In this document: positions 13,401 to 26,397 of the stretch, piece after piece | Numbering within the stretch: the stretch's first letter is position 1 | How the letters are laid out: every line of letters starts with the position of its first letter | Origin: Cylicocyclus nassatus | Lineage: Eukaryota > Nematoda > Chromadorea > Rhabditida > Strongylidae | Length of the DNA: 64,000 nt | Assembly: GCA_958299035.1 (NCBI GenBank) | Contig: CATQJL010000001.1 | Span: 84,507,071-84,571,070 of the forward strand | Direction: 5' to 3' | Translations under genes and position numbers: made by a program | Notes under the pieces: model-generated | The model's input: the letters and a program-made list of their open reading frames with translations, nothing else | What the model was told of the DNA's origin: nothing | Database searches by the model: none

Positions 13401-13780
13401 AAGAAAAAATGACAATTTTAGGTGCGCTCAAAAAGTTGTCGTAAACTTGCTTGCTATTTGTACATTTGCCGCATCAGTCATACTGTTATGTACGCCTTGC
13501 CGTGGTCTACATATGGAGCAAATTTGAAAATTTCAGAGAGCTTTAGGATTTTTTTAGAATTTTACAAAAAAAGTGCAACAGAAATTATCCGCCAACCTAA
13601 CACAAAGTTACCGATTTCTTGCAGAAAATCAAAACAAAAAAAAAACGGAAAAAACTCAAAAAATCACAGAAACGTCATTTTTAACCCATTTACAATCGAT
13701 TTTTCTACATTTTTTGTTGTTTTCTAGAAAGAAAATTTTTCCAAAAATCTCGTCGACGAAAACAGTGCAAAGCGAGACAA
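10401..13780. other. gene-free stretch rich in G tracts
   Basis: No supportable gene. It has C or G tracts near 10655, 10860, 11222 and 11392, TACGGTA-type motifs near 11065-11090, and GGGCGTGGC/GGGCGGGGC motifs near 12500-12640. Frames on either strand are low-complexity or ATG-less. Confidence 0.5.
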
Positions 13781-15570
13781 GAATGGCAGCAGAGCAGAGT
13801 GGCGGCGGTAGCACTCATACACACACCGCACGCACACACACAGATGTGCACTTACGCCAGACGCAAGGTGGCGCGCGGCCGAAGCCGGGCGGCGCGACGT
13901 GTTCCAAGAGTGCAGACATCCCCCCCCCTTTTACGCTGTGCACTAGCTGCATGTGCACGAGATGCCATTTACAAAGGTCATTTTATCATTTGCAGCGCCT
14001 AGGAGATAGAACAATCGACCCGACGATCGCCATGCGATTTTGATCACAAATCGTTCTATAAAAATTTTAAAGGTGGAGTTTGGCAGGGAAACAAGCAGAA
14101 TTGGTGGGAAAAGGGAGATGCGGTGAAAATTTGAAAACGCAGAATCAAGGAAACAGAGTTCTGTAGCAAAAAGGCGTTCATAACTCTACAGAAACCGAGA
14201 TTTTTTTTTTCAATCCGTTACGGGCCTTCAGCTCTCTAAAAGATCGAATCAAATTCAAAAATCATTTTTAAAGATATCACTGTATCAGAGGGTGGTGGTA
14301 CCATATCCTTTTTTGGGGAGAGCAGGAAAAGGGGGAGGGGGTCAGATGCCTTTTGGATGAATAAATTACTGTTGAACACCTTCAGCACCACAAAACACAG
14401 AAAAATCTGAGAAATTTTCAACAGGGACTACTGCTTCAAAAAATTACGCCGTGCCCTAGGGCATCTTTAATCTTCTACAGGACCTATTGATAGGAAATAC
14501 AAATCTCCACCGAGCATTTTCACTATTTCTAGGTATTAACCCGAATGCTTTTCCTCGCAGGCCCTTCCGAAATCACAAGATTTCCATCAGAAAATAGCTT
14601 TTAGGAGAAACTTCAATCTATTTCGACAGTGGTGTCAGATACATTTTTGATTTTTTAAGAAATTCGAGCGGATAATGTAGATATTTTTCGAAGCTCCTTT
14701 TTTTATAAAATTGAAAACGAAATTTTTTCTAAAAAAAACTTTCAGAGTGCCAATGTTCCATGCTAAAAAAAACTCCTGTTTAAGTAGTATATGCGAGAAC
14801 TGGTCTCATCCATGTATTGATGGTTGAAGAAAGCCTGAAAACTGCCGCAACGATGTAGGAGTAAGGTTGAGAAAAACGACGGATGGAACAAAGAAAGTGT
14901 TAGAAAACAAAGATGTGGAGGGGGGGGGGTAGGTGATGGATACCAAAACCTGTTACGCGAAGGAAACTGAGAGAAGAGAAAGATTTTCAAAGATAAATCT
15001 CTGCACTCTTAAGCTAAATGCGACGAATCCAGGATACTGTAGCTTCCGGGCGGTCGCGAGGTCGGCACCACCACTACCACCACTACCGCCGTCGCGGCAG
15101 AAGAATCGCAGCTGCGATGGCAGCGGCGCGAATCGCAGCCGCTGCAGCCGCTGCTATCGCAGACCGTCGTCGCACAGAATCGATAAATGGTTTACTGCAG
15201 AACACACTCTCGCTCACACACACACATACACGCACAGTCAATGTGCAAAAGTACAACTCACAGCCCCCCTCTACCACCGGCAAGGCGTGTGGTATCGCGT
15301 GTGTGTATATATGCGTATGTCTGTGTATGTGAGTGTGTCTGTTTATCGTTTTACTGGCTGTTCTCTCCCTGGCCGCGGCGGCAGCGGCGGCCTCCTGGCT
15401 AAGCTCGACGTCGACGCAGCAGCGAAAGGGGCGAAAGTATAGCAAAAAGTAAGTGAATGTACGTGCACAACGCGCACATACGAAAGAGTCGACGCAATGA
15501 ACGGCTAAGTGCAAAGTTCGACGAAATCGAATTGCGAGTAGAGCCGCCCCCCGGTTGGCGAGAAGAAAAA
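13781..15570. other. GC/CA-rich islands, possible regulatory or 5' UTR DNA
   Basis: Two GC-rich patches (about 13783-13960 and 15020-15570) contrast with the AT-rich surroundings. Both hold CA/TG dinucleotide runs; the second also has GCAGC-type trinucleotide runs and many CpGs. Several overlapping frames are open on both strands here because of base composition. One ATG at 13783 opens a Gly/His/Thr-rich frame of about 87 codons. I cannot tell a real exon from composition, so no gene is called. Promoter or first-exon DNA of a long gene is possible. Confidence 0.3.
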
Positions 15571-17117
15571 TGAAGCAAGCTAAGCGGAAAATGCGAAAAA
15601 ATTCTCGCTGCAATTGTTGTGGGATTTCTGGCAAGGGAGATTGCAAAGACAATATCACAGCACTGCCGGAGAATGGAGCAGAGCTGATAGGATAAAGGGT
15701 GAAAAGTTTTTTTACATGCCTAGTAATTTTAAAGTAGATATTTATTTACAGCGTAAAAAGAGCATAGCAGAGGGAAGTGCGGGGAGGGGACGGAGGAAGG
15801 AGGGGGGGGGGGAGAAGAGGAGCAGAAAATGAATCGCAAATGATAGACCATTAGATAGGCTGATTTTGAATGAGTAATGATAGTTAAATATAAATCATGA
15901 GTGCTGTGAAATCAGCTTGCAAGAAAGGGTTCCTCGAAAATTTTGTCACAGTCACGCCCCCTTTTGGGTTATTACTTCTATAGATGGGTTTTGCATATTC
16001 ATGCAGTATCAAAGTTGTTTGTACTTGTAAAAAATTACGAAAATAAATTTCATGAAAAGCTATTAGCAAAAAAATTTTTCACAAACTTTCAAAAGGTGTG
16101 GGTGTGGCTGATGTCACCCGCTCTATTTGGAGACGAAGAAGCTTCCCAAAAATCTCGCGCAGACAGTGGATTCCATTGGTAAACGATTGAAATGATTTTG
16201 TAATTAAAAACTCTTGATTGAGAAATTGAGAAATTAAAAAAATAGATCACTGTATAGAAAGGGCCACGCCCCTTTTTGACGATGTCTTATGGGCTTGCAA
16301 GAATCATACAGTTCCGACCCCCCCCCCCTCCACCTTCCCCCAATGAATGAGATCGCTCCCTGCATAGAGAGAATTTCATGGATTATTATTTTGTTTTTGA
16401 GGTATTATTTTTATCCCATCCTCTTCATCGAAAGAAAAATTTGTGCCATTAACGACTTTGTCACAGCTATCGTCTCAATTAGTAGTTCGCATAGCAACAC
16501 GCTGACGTCAAGTTTTCATTGCCGTTTTTGTTTTTTCTGCCAATTTGTTTTTCTTGCCATTGAGCTAATCAACATTTGCAGTGACAAAAATAACAAACAA
16601 CGACAGTCCGTCGTTTCCGAGATAAAAGTCGTTATCATTAACTGATTATGCCGACTTGAACGAACATCGACGCGTGTGATAAGAAATAGAACTGGTTTTC
16701 AAACGAAAATACAAGTTACATTCCGCAAATCTCGTATCCGAAATTCAGTCGCTAGGTATGTGCTTTTGCTCAACATAGAAATGTCTGAGAATTTTTTCAA
16801 GGCGATTAAACTTCTGTTAGATAACCTTGCACATACATCGTCTCTCGGCACTGATAAGATTCGGGCAAAGATCATGATAGAGTCACAAATTCATCACATG
16901 CAAGTGCATGGAAAAAAAGGAGTGTCAATGTCAAGTCATTTTCCTCTATATGTTCTTTTTTATCAACTTCCTATTTCTACTCTATGTGTTTACTGAACCA
17001 TCCCTTTGAAGGGTTGTTACAGAATTGATTGTGAAGAGATGCAAATGATATTGTTGTAGTTGAAGGTAGGGACCAGTTCTCGCATCTGCAAAAACTCAAA
17101 CTTACCTAACCTAAAAT
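15571..17117. other. gene-free stretch
   Basis: No supportable gene. It has G/C tracts near 15806 and 16318. The ATG frame from about 16783, encoding a lysine/isoleucine-rich peptide, has no clear splice sites and is not called. Confidence 0.4.
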
Positions 17118-17463
17118 CCCGTAGATAAGATCGGTTTAATTTACTGGTGAAAAATGAATTGGAAAAATTGAAATTGAATGTAGTCACCCCTCTAGCTTGA
17201 TGGATGGATAAACAGAAATCGGAGAAGAAGTTTAGAAGAAGCTCCGCCCCTCAACTCTAAACTCCGCCCACTTAACAAACAATTCACATAGAAATTCCGA
17301 AATTCCGTTAAAATCGCTATTTTCTATATTAAGCTTCTTCTAAACTTCTTCTCCAATTCTTATCTATCCATCCATCAAGTTAGAGGGTGACTGCAATCAT
17401 TTTCAATTTTTCCAATTCATTTTTCACCGGTAAATTAAACCGCTCTTATCTATCTACAGGCGG
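17118..17463. mobile_element. 346-bp foldback element
   Basis: Two inverted arms of roughly 130 bp each. The left includes GGTTTAATTTACTGGTGAAA and GATGGATGGATA; the right arm repeats these in reverse complement with few changes. The loop is about 90 bp and contains CTCCGCCC motifs. No protein is encoded. The ends read G(C)C(C/T)GTAGATA; the target duplication is unclear. Confidence 0.8.
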
Positions 17464-17605
17464 GAACATCCCATGGACAACTGAATCGCGATAAATATTT
17501 TTTTGGGTTAGGAAGCATCGCTTAGCCATGGCTTGGAGATTTTGAAGCTTTTCATACTCGCCGTCTGAGAGAAAGTATTTTTTTTTTACAAATGAAGACG
17601 AGTTA

Positions 17606-17780
17606 CCCTTTGATTCAACTGGATTGGCGGCTGGAAGGTGGGGCTTCATGACCTAGTCAAGGCTAAAGAATGACCAGAAAGCACGCGCGCGAGAGGGACG
17701 CAAACTGCATCGCGGGCGCGGGCGACCGTAATTAGGTCGCAAAGCCCGCCTTCCAGCCGCCAATAAAGTTGAGTCAAAGG
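17606..17780. mobile_element. inverted-repeat MITE, family A copy 2
   Basis: Same ~175-bp family as 2305-2480: starts CCCTTTGATTCAACTGG, ends GAGTCAAAGG, with GC-rich GCGCGAGAGGGACGC and GCGGGCGCGG blocks in the middle. Both inverted ends are present. Confidence 0.75.
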
Positions 17781-20351
17781 TTTTTTTGCAATCTCAACTG
17801 AATACGTATAGGCATATACTCATACTCATATACTCATATAGACACGAACACCTTGCCGCCCCCTCCCTTCCCCTCCCACCCACCCAACCAGCCCACCTCA
17901 ACTCACCTCTGCATAATTCGATGCTATGAACTCAAATGTCCAAGAAATCATGATTGATATTCACCTCTCAAGAAATCTTGTTACAAGTTACATTATGATA
18001 AGTGAAAGCAAATGCAAGGGCGATTACACTTTGAGGACCAGTTCTCACCTCTTGTATAACTTCATAGTGCGTAGCAAATGCAAGTGTGACTCTAATTTCT
18101 CACATTGTACGACTGAATAGTAACTTTTTTCAATCCTTTGTATAAAGTTGAACCAAAATGTCAAAACAATCAACAGCAACAATTTGACATTAGAAATAAT
18201 GTCGATGACGAACATGAAAAATGTCAACAATATATTTTTCTGTAACATTTGCGTGTTTCTGGCACATTATTACATTTTCTCGGAAAAGGAAAAAGACTCC
18301 TAAGAGAGAATAATGGAGGTGAGGTTGATGGGGGTCCAGAGATCAATTTTAAACTATTCCCTGGCGAAAGTGCAACGAAAAATGGTACTATTTTTTCTCG
18401 TAAACTCTTCAAACACATCAAAACTTAACAGATTATGGGTTCCACTTTCAAGTTTTCGAGGCTTTTTGAACTTTGCGCATCACAAAGAATGGGAGAAAAC
18501 GATTGATATGTCTGGGAGAAAAATATCAATACTTGGATGTTTGATATGTCTGGTAATTTAACAAGCGATTGGAATTCGGCAAACTATCGCGAACTAAAAA
18601 TAGGAAATAGGGAACAGTTTGAGGAATAATGTTTTCTTTTGAATGTTTTGTTATTTTCATCACATGGTTCGTACTGCGTCAACTGTTCACCGAGGTTCTA
18701 CACAGTTTTTCTTATAAATTACCAAGAATTACCAGTAGAACAAATTGTACAAACATAATTTCTCTGAGATTGATTTTTTGTTGGAAGTTGCCCAAACTCT
18801 ATTCAGGTCTTGGCTGATCTTGAACTATTCTGATTCACACTGTCTCTACATATTACATATATGGATATGCGCGGTCGGAATGACACTTTTGGACAAGCTA
18901 TTATTTTGTTAAGAATATTCGAATGTTTTTATGGAAAGTTGGATTGCCTTTCTTTTTCTCCCTTAACATTGCTCCCTGCCCATTTTGGGCCAAAATTTCA
19001 GCAGCGCATAAATCATGAATTCTGCAGGGCAAAGTTTGCTATAAAAAATTCCAAAGAAAAAGAACTAGGACCCGTAGAATGGCATATGAAAAGCTAGGTA
19101 AGAAAAAGGGGCGGCGCATAAGGCGGAGTCAAAACTTTAGTTACTTGATTGCGTGATCTTGAGATCAGCATAGCTCGACATATTTCTGCGAACATGTAAA
19201 TTTGAGAAAACAGCAATAAGCGTCCTGATAAGCTTGAAGTAATATTCTGGAGTTACCATATGCAGCCATAATACCCCAAATACGGTAGGTTTACGGTAAG
19301 CAGTTCAAACTATAAATGACCTCCAGCCGGTCTGCATAGTCCATTGTTGAATAGTATGTCTGGGCGGAGCTGAAAAAAGGGGGTGTGGTAAGGGCGGGGC
19401 CATTACACACTTTCGAAGGTAGCTAGCTTGCAATATTTTCGTTGTGGAAGATTTAACTAGAAAATCAAAATTAGTGGTTCAATGACTTGTCATTTCGAGG
19501 CTGCCGGCACACTTCCGTAATGTCTCGGAATACGGTAGATATACGGTAAGATTTTATTTGCTGTCTGTCTGCCATGTTGCTGCTGTCTCAAAAAAATTCG
19601 TTTACTATTAATAAGGTTCCCAAACCTCCAAACAAGCAGGATATTGAAAAGTTCGAGTTGTAAGTACTCGCATGCGGAGCTGCACACTTGCTTGAGGCGG
19701 ATGTGTGTGCTAGAAGTACGCAATATGCACGAGCAGCAGAACGCAGTAAGAGTGCTTTCTCCCACATATTTCTGGAAAGTGCATGTACTCTGGACATTCT
19801 CAATCAAATAACCAAGCGCACAAGATTGCTATGCACACGCACGCGAGTGGACGAGCCTGAGGGGACTCTCGGCGTCATGCAAGAATGAAAGGTTTTGATT
19901 CTAGTTGAAAGAGTATTTCGAAAGAGGGATAAACGAGTTTGGAAAAGGTTTTTCATTCCCTCAGTAAAATGATAAGTCCTGCGTGACATCATGAGTTCAG
20001 TCATGACAGAAGCTTTCAATGTTGCTGGAAGTATCAAAGCGTAAATTCTGTGAAACCTAAAATCAGGCAGTTCGAGGATTAATCAGCGATAGTCTCTTTC
20101 CTTTTGCGGGCCTCAGGGTTGCAAGCAGCAAAAATTTTGAAAAACATACTAAAATCTTCTTTGGAGAGACCAGCGTCTACGCGCTAGGGAAACTCCCCCC
20201 CCCCCTACCCTTTCACTCCCGGAAATTTTTATCTTTTTGATTTCAATGATCGGATAGGTCATACGAGCAGCTTGTTCCACTACTTGGAAGCCATTTTGTG
20301 AAATTAAATGAGTTTTACTTACATTCCCTTCCATTTTCAAGAATATAAGCG
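17781..20351. other. gene-free stretch
   Basis: No supportable gene. Contains ATACTCATATACTCATA tandem hexamers near 17815-17840 and TACGGTA motifs near 19280-19550. The frames are ATG-less or low-complexity. Confidence 0.5.
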
Positions 20352-21239
20352 TTAGAAAAATTGGCAGAGCGTCCCAAAATTATTAGGCTGGAAACTAAGT
20401 TTTGCAACTGGTTTCAAAACTTCACTCTCTTTGGATATGGCGCATTCAAACTTTGGCATTATGTAGAAGGCAGTGTGAGCTACAAGTGAGCACAGATTGT
20501 TTGAATTTTGAATTCGAAAGAGAAAACTTTCAGGCGTTTTCCAAAAACTAGTGAGATTTGAGAATTTTTGGGGTTTCAAGCTAAAATGAAGCCTTTGGCA
20601 GCCTAGACCATGCGCAGTAATCCGGATTCGTCTACAGATTACTGCTGGAGGTTGACTCCTTTGGCCTAGTAGGAAAGAAACAAAATTTAGGGGCATGTCG
20701 AGATTTAGCGCCTTCATAAAGTCAACCGAGTCGATGTACGTAAGAGCTGCTGGGGACGACCGTCAATGACTAAAGAGTTCGAAGCTCAAATTGCCGAGAC
20801 TTTACATAGTAAGGTTATTTGACCAGCCAAACGCGAATATCATATTCATTTGTTGAATGAACGCCTTTTTCCTTGTTTAGGGTGAGACTCCACATCGTAC
20901 ACCTACAGTAATCCTACAAAAAAGCCCTTATCACGCAATTTCATTACCGTTTTCGTGATCAGCATGTCGGATAACACCCCTTTGCCAAGTTTCAGCCAAA
21001 TCCGTCAAACTTTGAATTTTTCCCCTTCATACCATGCACCTACCGTAACCCTCACTGCGACGCCAGAATTTGGTAGGACAGCAGCTGCGTTTGTAGCTTA
21101 CGTAATAACCAACGCAGTGGCAAAATTTGAGTGCGCCGTGTTGAGTGAGAGGGAAGTTATGAGACCAGTTGCAACTTAGTTTCCAACCTAATATTTTGAA
21201 AGCTTCGCTTTGATTAGAAAAAAAATCACGTAAATTCAA
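20352..21239. repeat. inverted repeat pair
   Basis: The segment 20358-20460, reverse-complemented, aligns with 21117-21215. Both carry the phrase GCGCC followed by AGAG and GAAGTT, then ACCAGTTGCA and ACTTAGTTTCCA. Frames run through both arms but with no start or splice support. It is probably a diverged foldback or two inverted copies of a dispersed repeat. Confidence 0.6.
20890..21060 (-). repeat. Helitron-internal repeat fragment
   Basis: GATCAGCATG, ATAACACCCC and TTTGCCAAGTTTCAGCC are the reverse complement of the core of the 120-bp units inside the Helitron at 36643-38551. A diverged copy also lies at about 27230-27400. Nearby ACCTACAGTAATCCTACA motifs belong to the same repeat. Confidence 0.5.
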
Positions 21240-22531
21240 ACTTGTGAGTTATGTAAGTTTGTTCAATATTTGAACAAAAAATCTCTGAGGCTTCAAAAAT
21301 AAATAGCTTTTTGAGGACCTTTTTCTCAAAAATTATAATCAAAACCGAAGAACGGGAAAGCGTCTCAGAATTTTCTAGAGGATGAGCTCGACACAATGAA
21401 TCCTCTCGGAAGAAGTTCTGTCATCTTACCCCCTTCCTCCCCCCCCCCCCCCCCCCGCCTCTCCAATTCCCCGCGCAAAAATTTTGCCGTTTTCGCTGGA
21501 CGCAAGAAAGTGTGGACACAAAAGACAAGAAAAAGAGGAGAAAAGAACTGGAAAGAAGAAAATGTAGTAGAGAAGATATCATATAATACGAAAGGTTACA
21601 TCACAGAAAATGAACACACAGTTTCTCCCGAAAAAGAAAGTAGACGGTCACTAAGTTCAAGAGAATTCCCGCTGTTATCGCTAGTTCAAAGAATTTTAAT
21701 TGATGTCGAAAAAGCAAAACAACTATGTGCTAGAACCAAACGGTCAGAACAAATGCCATACCGACCAACACATTTACGGATGTTTACATCTGTAACGGAA
21801 GTGAAAGTGGAACCTAGTGCCAATTAGTGCAATGAAGATGAAATCTAGGAAAGCAATCAGACAGAAGTAGGAGAACTCCTGGAAGTTTTCTCCATTCAGA
21901 AATGCGTTAGGAAAACGAAGTGGAAGTGCTAGCGTGGGAAAACCAAGCAGATAAAAGACAAAAATGACCAGTAAGAGCAAAATCTCGTGTAGAAATTCAT
22001 GAGCTAGAAAAGCTTAAAAACTAAAAAAAACTTCATCATGTTTCCCCTCATTGACACGAGCTGCTACATTCAAAGAGGAGAGGAAGAAAGTATAAGTACC
22101 CTATGTAAGGTAGCATTAGGTGGCATCAACGTGTAGATAATTATGTATCAACAGATAATAGTCTATGATTGCGTATTTCGCAGAAAAACTCACATCACAT
22201 GACGATAAATTATTGAAAAATCTGAAAGCTAGTAAGAACAATGTGTGGGAAGTAGATTGTGGTTATATAATATGAGCAACAGAGTTTCTCAAGCGTATCC
22301 CTTTACAAAGTTTACAAATGAAGCTGATGTATTCATTTCCATAAATACATTTTGGAGCTGTGCAAATTTATGACGCAAGAATAGAAGCAATAACATTATA
22401 GCAGCGAAAATTACTTGTTTACAGATTATTTAATGGAAAAAGGTGAAGAAAGCCGAGGAGAGAAAGAGAGAAGAAAAAGCGCAGTCATAGTGCAAGGGTA
22501 CTGCTTCATGTTGCAATGAAAGAATGCATAA
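21240..22531. other. gene-free stretch with long poly-C
   Basis: An 18-base C tract (21439-21456) lies inside a 143-codon frame (21396-21827). The frame begins with ATG, but its Pro run comes from the C tract and the rest is lysine/arginine-rich without recognisable domains, so I do not call it. The rest is AT-rich. Confidence 0.4.
21439..21456. repeat. poly-C tract (18 C)
   Basis: C homopolymer; see the finding on homopolymer density. Confidence 0.9.
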
Positions 22532-22676
22532 CCTTTGATTCAATTAGGTTGGCGGTTGGAAGGCGGGGCTCTGTGACCTAAGTAGGGCCGCTCGCGCCCG
22601 CTACGCAGTCTGCGTCCTCCCGCGCGCATGCTCTCTGATCATTACCCAACCTCCCTGATTAGGTCACAAAGTCCCG
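22532..22676. mobile_element. MITE family A copy 3, truncated and rearranged
   Basis: Begins CCTTTGATTCAATTAGG and GGCGGGGCTCTGTGACCTAA like copies 1 and 2, but the GC-rich centre is in the opposite orientation relative to them and the right end stops at GTCACAAAGTCCCG without the terminal repeat. The centre is probably inverted and the right end deleted. Confidence 0.65.
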
Positions 22677-25012
22677 AAAATTTTTGAAATTTGTAATTTT
22701 CTCCGAAGTCAATAGATATTCCTAATACAATATAAGTTGAGTTGACGAAGAAAATCATGCGCTTGCTAACGAGAGCTATAAAAACTGATTAGAACAAACG
22801 TTGAAATTGTTTGATGGAAATGCTAAAAGGTTCAATAATCTGTGATTTTATTCTTGATTCAAAATTCAGGGCTTATTTTGGTCAACCAGGATGATACGTA
22901 CTGTTTGGATGCTTTTGCGGAAAGTTGCTCTTGAAAATTCTTTTGTCGATTATTGATTCCGTTCAAAGTAAGATTCAAAGTATATATAGTAAATACAGTC
23001 TGTGTCAATCACGTGCTCCCTTTTCCGTAAGATTAGTCGCCACACTGAAGCTTCGCACCACCCTCGCGCGCGTATGGCTTGAACATACAAATTGGACTCA
23101 TCGATTAAAGGTCCGCATGCAAGGCCCTCGCGTTGCGTATGCTAGTTACGCGGAATGGAGTATGTAATTGACACCGACTATACTCATAGGTTATGTTTAA
23201 CGAAAACCGTACTACACAAACAGATTACCAAAACAATTTCAAACGGATCCACTTTTGGGTGTAAAGCTTACGTTGAAGGTAAATGAATACTCGGTTATAC
23301 AACACACAACAACATGAATTATTCATTTGAAAAGCAGTTTTATTTCGACTACTAATTGATTATGAAAGCGGGGTCCTAAAAAGCGCTGATAGCGGCTTTA
23401 AACCATAAAAAATGATTTGCACTTTGGAGATTAGCATCAGCGGGAATAGCGAGACCACTGCGTGGTCTATTTGTAACAAAGATACAGAGTATATCATAAG
23501 GGATACAGCAGTGCCGGCCCGGGGGAACGAATCGCGAATTTTTAAAAAAGTTGCCTGCTCGAGTCATATAAATGTGCTGTTGTTGCGCGTGTAAAGATAA
23601 TGTTCTGCATGTCGGAATTTACAAATTATTATAGATGTGGAAAAATTTTCTTCCATGGGTTCTTTTAATACCTTTTTTCAAGGAAGGCCGAAATAAAGCC
23701 AGAATTCTAGAAATCCAAAAACTTTGGTGCCTAGACCACATCAGAAGATGTGCAAAAAACTTTTTTATAAAATTGGGACGACATTAAACAGCTATCCACC
23801 CATAAACTCTGTCAACATTGCTTCTTCTTCTGAAGAAAAAATATCTGGATCTTTGATCTTCAACAAGTAAGCGACGCTTCTGTTCAAAGGAAGTTCCCTT
23901 TTTGCGAATGTAGCGAGAAGTCATCAGAGATTTTGCAGAAAAGGAAGTCTGGAGAAATTTGCAACATTGACAAAGAGAAAAGAACAAGGAGATTAGGGGA
24001 CCCCTTGCTAAAAAGTTTAGAAATGTAGAAAAAAGTTCCGCCCTCTATGCTCCGTGAAACACTGTTGAAATACTGTAGGCAGAATTCGGAAATTTCTAGG
24101 CATCAGTGGATAGCGTGTAGAGGTGGAGTAACAAAGGTACGAAGAAAAATTCTTGCGCGCAAACGTGGGAAAATTTCTTGATCAATACGTGGGACGCAAT
24201 ATTTGAATTAGGTGCTATGTCGTGAGTGCATATGCGCGTCGTGGGGATCCGAATGCGATGCAACATAGGAGGGCAGCACGGCTCCGGAACAGCGGCAGCG
24301 TGAGGGACCACGAACAGAGAAAAAACCTCTGGGCAATGGCATCGATTGAGAGATAAGAGCAGCGAAAAATGTCTACTCATGAGTGTGTGCGTGGAATGTG
24401 GAGAGGTGCAGAGAAAAATAGTCGAGGAAAAAATGCGCGCGAGAAAGCGCACCGACTTGAGAATGGAGAGGTGAAGAGAGAGCGAGAGCCGCAAAAGGAA
24501 CGGTGCCACAGAGTGCACTATAGAGCAACACCGAAAGGGCATTGTGAGTTCAAAGAGAATAAGAGGCTGCTGTGCTCCTATGGCCGAGTTCCAGGAAGGG
24601 AAGGGTGGGGAGAGTCGATTGGAAGGCGAACACTGGAATATGCAGCATTCCAACTAGGATGTCACGTGAGAGTGACGAGGCCAGTACAGGTGGTAAAATG
24701 AAATTTTCCGCTTTTAAGAAATTTCACCAAAATCTCCGTGCTTGTCGTACTTGTTACCATAGTAGATCCTAAAAAGAAGTTCTGAGATAAGAAAAACGCA
24801 CTGCGCAGAAAAGAAATGAAAATGCCGAGCACAGATAATGCTGCGCAAGTAGAAAACAAACGCAAAAAACTATACAACACCAAGCTGCGTGATCTGTCCA
24901 TCAGATAGGAACTGCATCTGTTTTGAAATAATTTATCTTTCAACATGCAAGATATGTGGGGATGAATACGATGAAACAGGCAGGCCGTCACGAGAGTAAG
25001 TATTAGGTTGTT
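22677..25012. other. gene-free stretch with GA-rich segment
   Basis: No supportable gene. At about 24350-24500 the plus strand is rich in GAGA and GCGCGAGAAAGCGC-like motifs, which opens a 185-codon minus-strand frame (24096-24653) of Ser/Leu/His-rich composition. Its 'protein' has no domain and reflects composition. GAGA-rich DNA of this sort is often promoter-proximal in nematodes (inference). Confidence 0.4.
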
Positions 25013-25695
25013 GCAAAAATAATGTCCGTTTTGCAAAGTTTTACTTTGAGGGCTACAACTCTGTCCAGTCTTCGTATTTTAATTTTTACTTTTTTGAGCC
25101 TGTTTGTAATAAGCCAGAAGGCCTCCACTATGAAAATTTGAAATTCTTCATGCTCTGAATAGCTTAGCACTTCTGCAAAAATAGTACGCAAGATGTCCTG
25201 ACCTCAAGCATATGGAGAGTCAAGCTTCGGCGACTTTAATCAGTAAAAATTTTTTAACCCATAGAGGAAAAGAATCTATATCGAAAAAGAAATTTTTCAG
25301 GAAAAAAGTTGTTTGGAAGTGCATTGAGTGTCCAATTTGAAGCGTCAATTTCTCAGTGCAGTGTTCGAAAAATTATTCAAACAAGCAATAGGTAAACAAT
25401 AATCATCCATACAGAAGCTATGCTTTCAAAAGAATTCGTTTATTTGCGCCTGAAGTGTGTCTAAGAAAGTTAAAGCAACGAAATTTCGTTTTTGAGTGCT
25501 GTGCGAGATGACGGTGGCATTCTCACAAATAAGACAGAAGCTTAATTTCACGACTAGTAGAAAGTCTATGAGGAAGCTTTCCAATGATATGTAGAATCTA
25601 TATCGAAAAAGAAATTTTTTAGGAAAAAGTTGTTCGGAATGTAGGCCTAGAAAAACGTTATTAACGTTAACGGTAAGTTATTCTTGCAACAGCGA
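25013..25695. mobile_element. mariner-like element, degenerate right end
   Basis: After a TA, the sequence TTAGGTTGTTGCAAAAATAA (25013) is a typical mariner terminal repeat, followed by TGTCCGTTTTGC. A weaker inverted match (ACGGTAAGTTATTCTTGCAAC) lies near 25670-25692. A ~50-bp segment starting ATCTATATCGAAAAAGAAAT occurs twice, at about 25274 and 25595, showing an internal duplication. No transposase frame is present, so it is non-autonomous or decayed. Confidence 0.55.
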
Positions 25696-25914
25696 AGCAC
25701 GTGGATGGAGTGAGCAAAGCCAAATTATCTACCCCTCCAGGCAGCAAAAGTTCCGCTAATAACATGCAGGATTGACATCGCTGAAGCAACAGTCAAATAA
25801 CCTTAGAAGCCTGCTGGAGTTCCAAAAGAACAAATCTCAAGACGAAGAAAAAATTGCACAGCCGTAACCAACGAGTTCGCGCCATTTGTGGAGCCATCGG
25901 TTCTGACCAATGGC

Positions 25915-26200
25915 ATACATAGGATTTCCGTTCGGGGTGTGAGAGGGAGGAGCCGCAACGAGAAATTGTTTTTGATGAAGGTGCGCACGAAAAACTATTT
26001 GATATATTTCCTGGAAATTTTGCGGGGCTAGCCCGAAATTTCAAAAAAGGGCGTGGCGGCAGCCATGCCCCCGAAAAATTTTTTTCCAAGTCTTAATGGA
26101 ATCTTCGAGAATTTCTAAAATTCATGTTGATTACTTACAAGTGTGAACAAGTCGCTTGCACATTTTTATAACTCATATAAGTAACTTTTAAGAGCATGCC
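25915..26200 (+). mobile_element. truncated hAT-type MITE
   Basis: Diverged internal copy of the hAT element at 61387-61781. Shared landmarks in order are AGGATTTCCGTTCGGG, TTTTGCGGGGC, AGGGCGTGGCG(G/T)CAGC, ATGCCCC/ACGCCCC, and AACAAGTC(G/A)CTTGC followed by ATTTTTATAAC. The CAGTGGCGG terminus is missing on both sides. Confidence 0.6.
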
Positions 26201-26397
26201 TCTGGATCTCACCCAAATCTTGTTAGCTCAGAACTCCTCATTTCAGCCCTTGCGCTCAGAGATGAGTCGTGGTCTCTTTATTAACATTTTCAAAAGTGAA
26301 CTGTTCCGTCTTGGCGACATTTACAATTTGTCCGACTTGTTGCTTCTTAACTTGCAGTTATAGAGCGTTTGAGAAAACAAATATCATTTTTTCCTCG

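Noticed and set aside
13921..13928. CRISPR, operon or other bacterial features anywhere in the window
   Set aside because: No regularly spaced direct repeats, no ribosome-binding sites and no long contiguous coding sequence; the DNA is clearly eukaryotic.
14933..15658. Long overlapping frames on both strands (169 and 191 codons)
   Set aside because: Both strands and several frames are open because of GCN and CA/TG repeats. Ala, His/Thr and Val/Cys runs are composition artefacts; no exon boundaries can be supported.
21774..21980. Minus-strand hydrophobic frame resembling a signal peptide
   Set aside because: It starts at TTG, not ATG, and no upstream exon provides a start.
24096..24653. 185-codon minus-strand frame
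   Set aside because: Opposite strand of GA-rich repeats; Ser/Leu/His-rich with no domain and no conserved splice sites.
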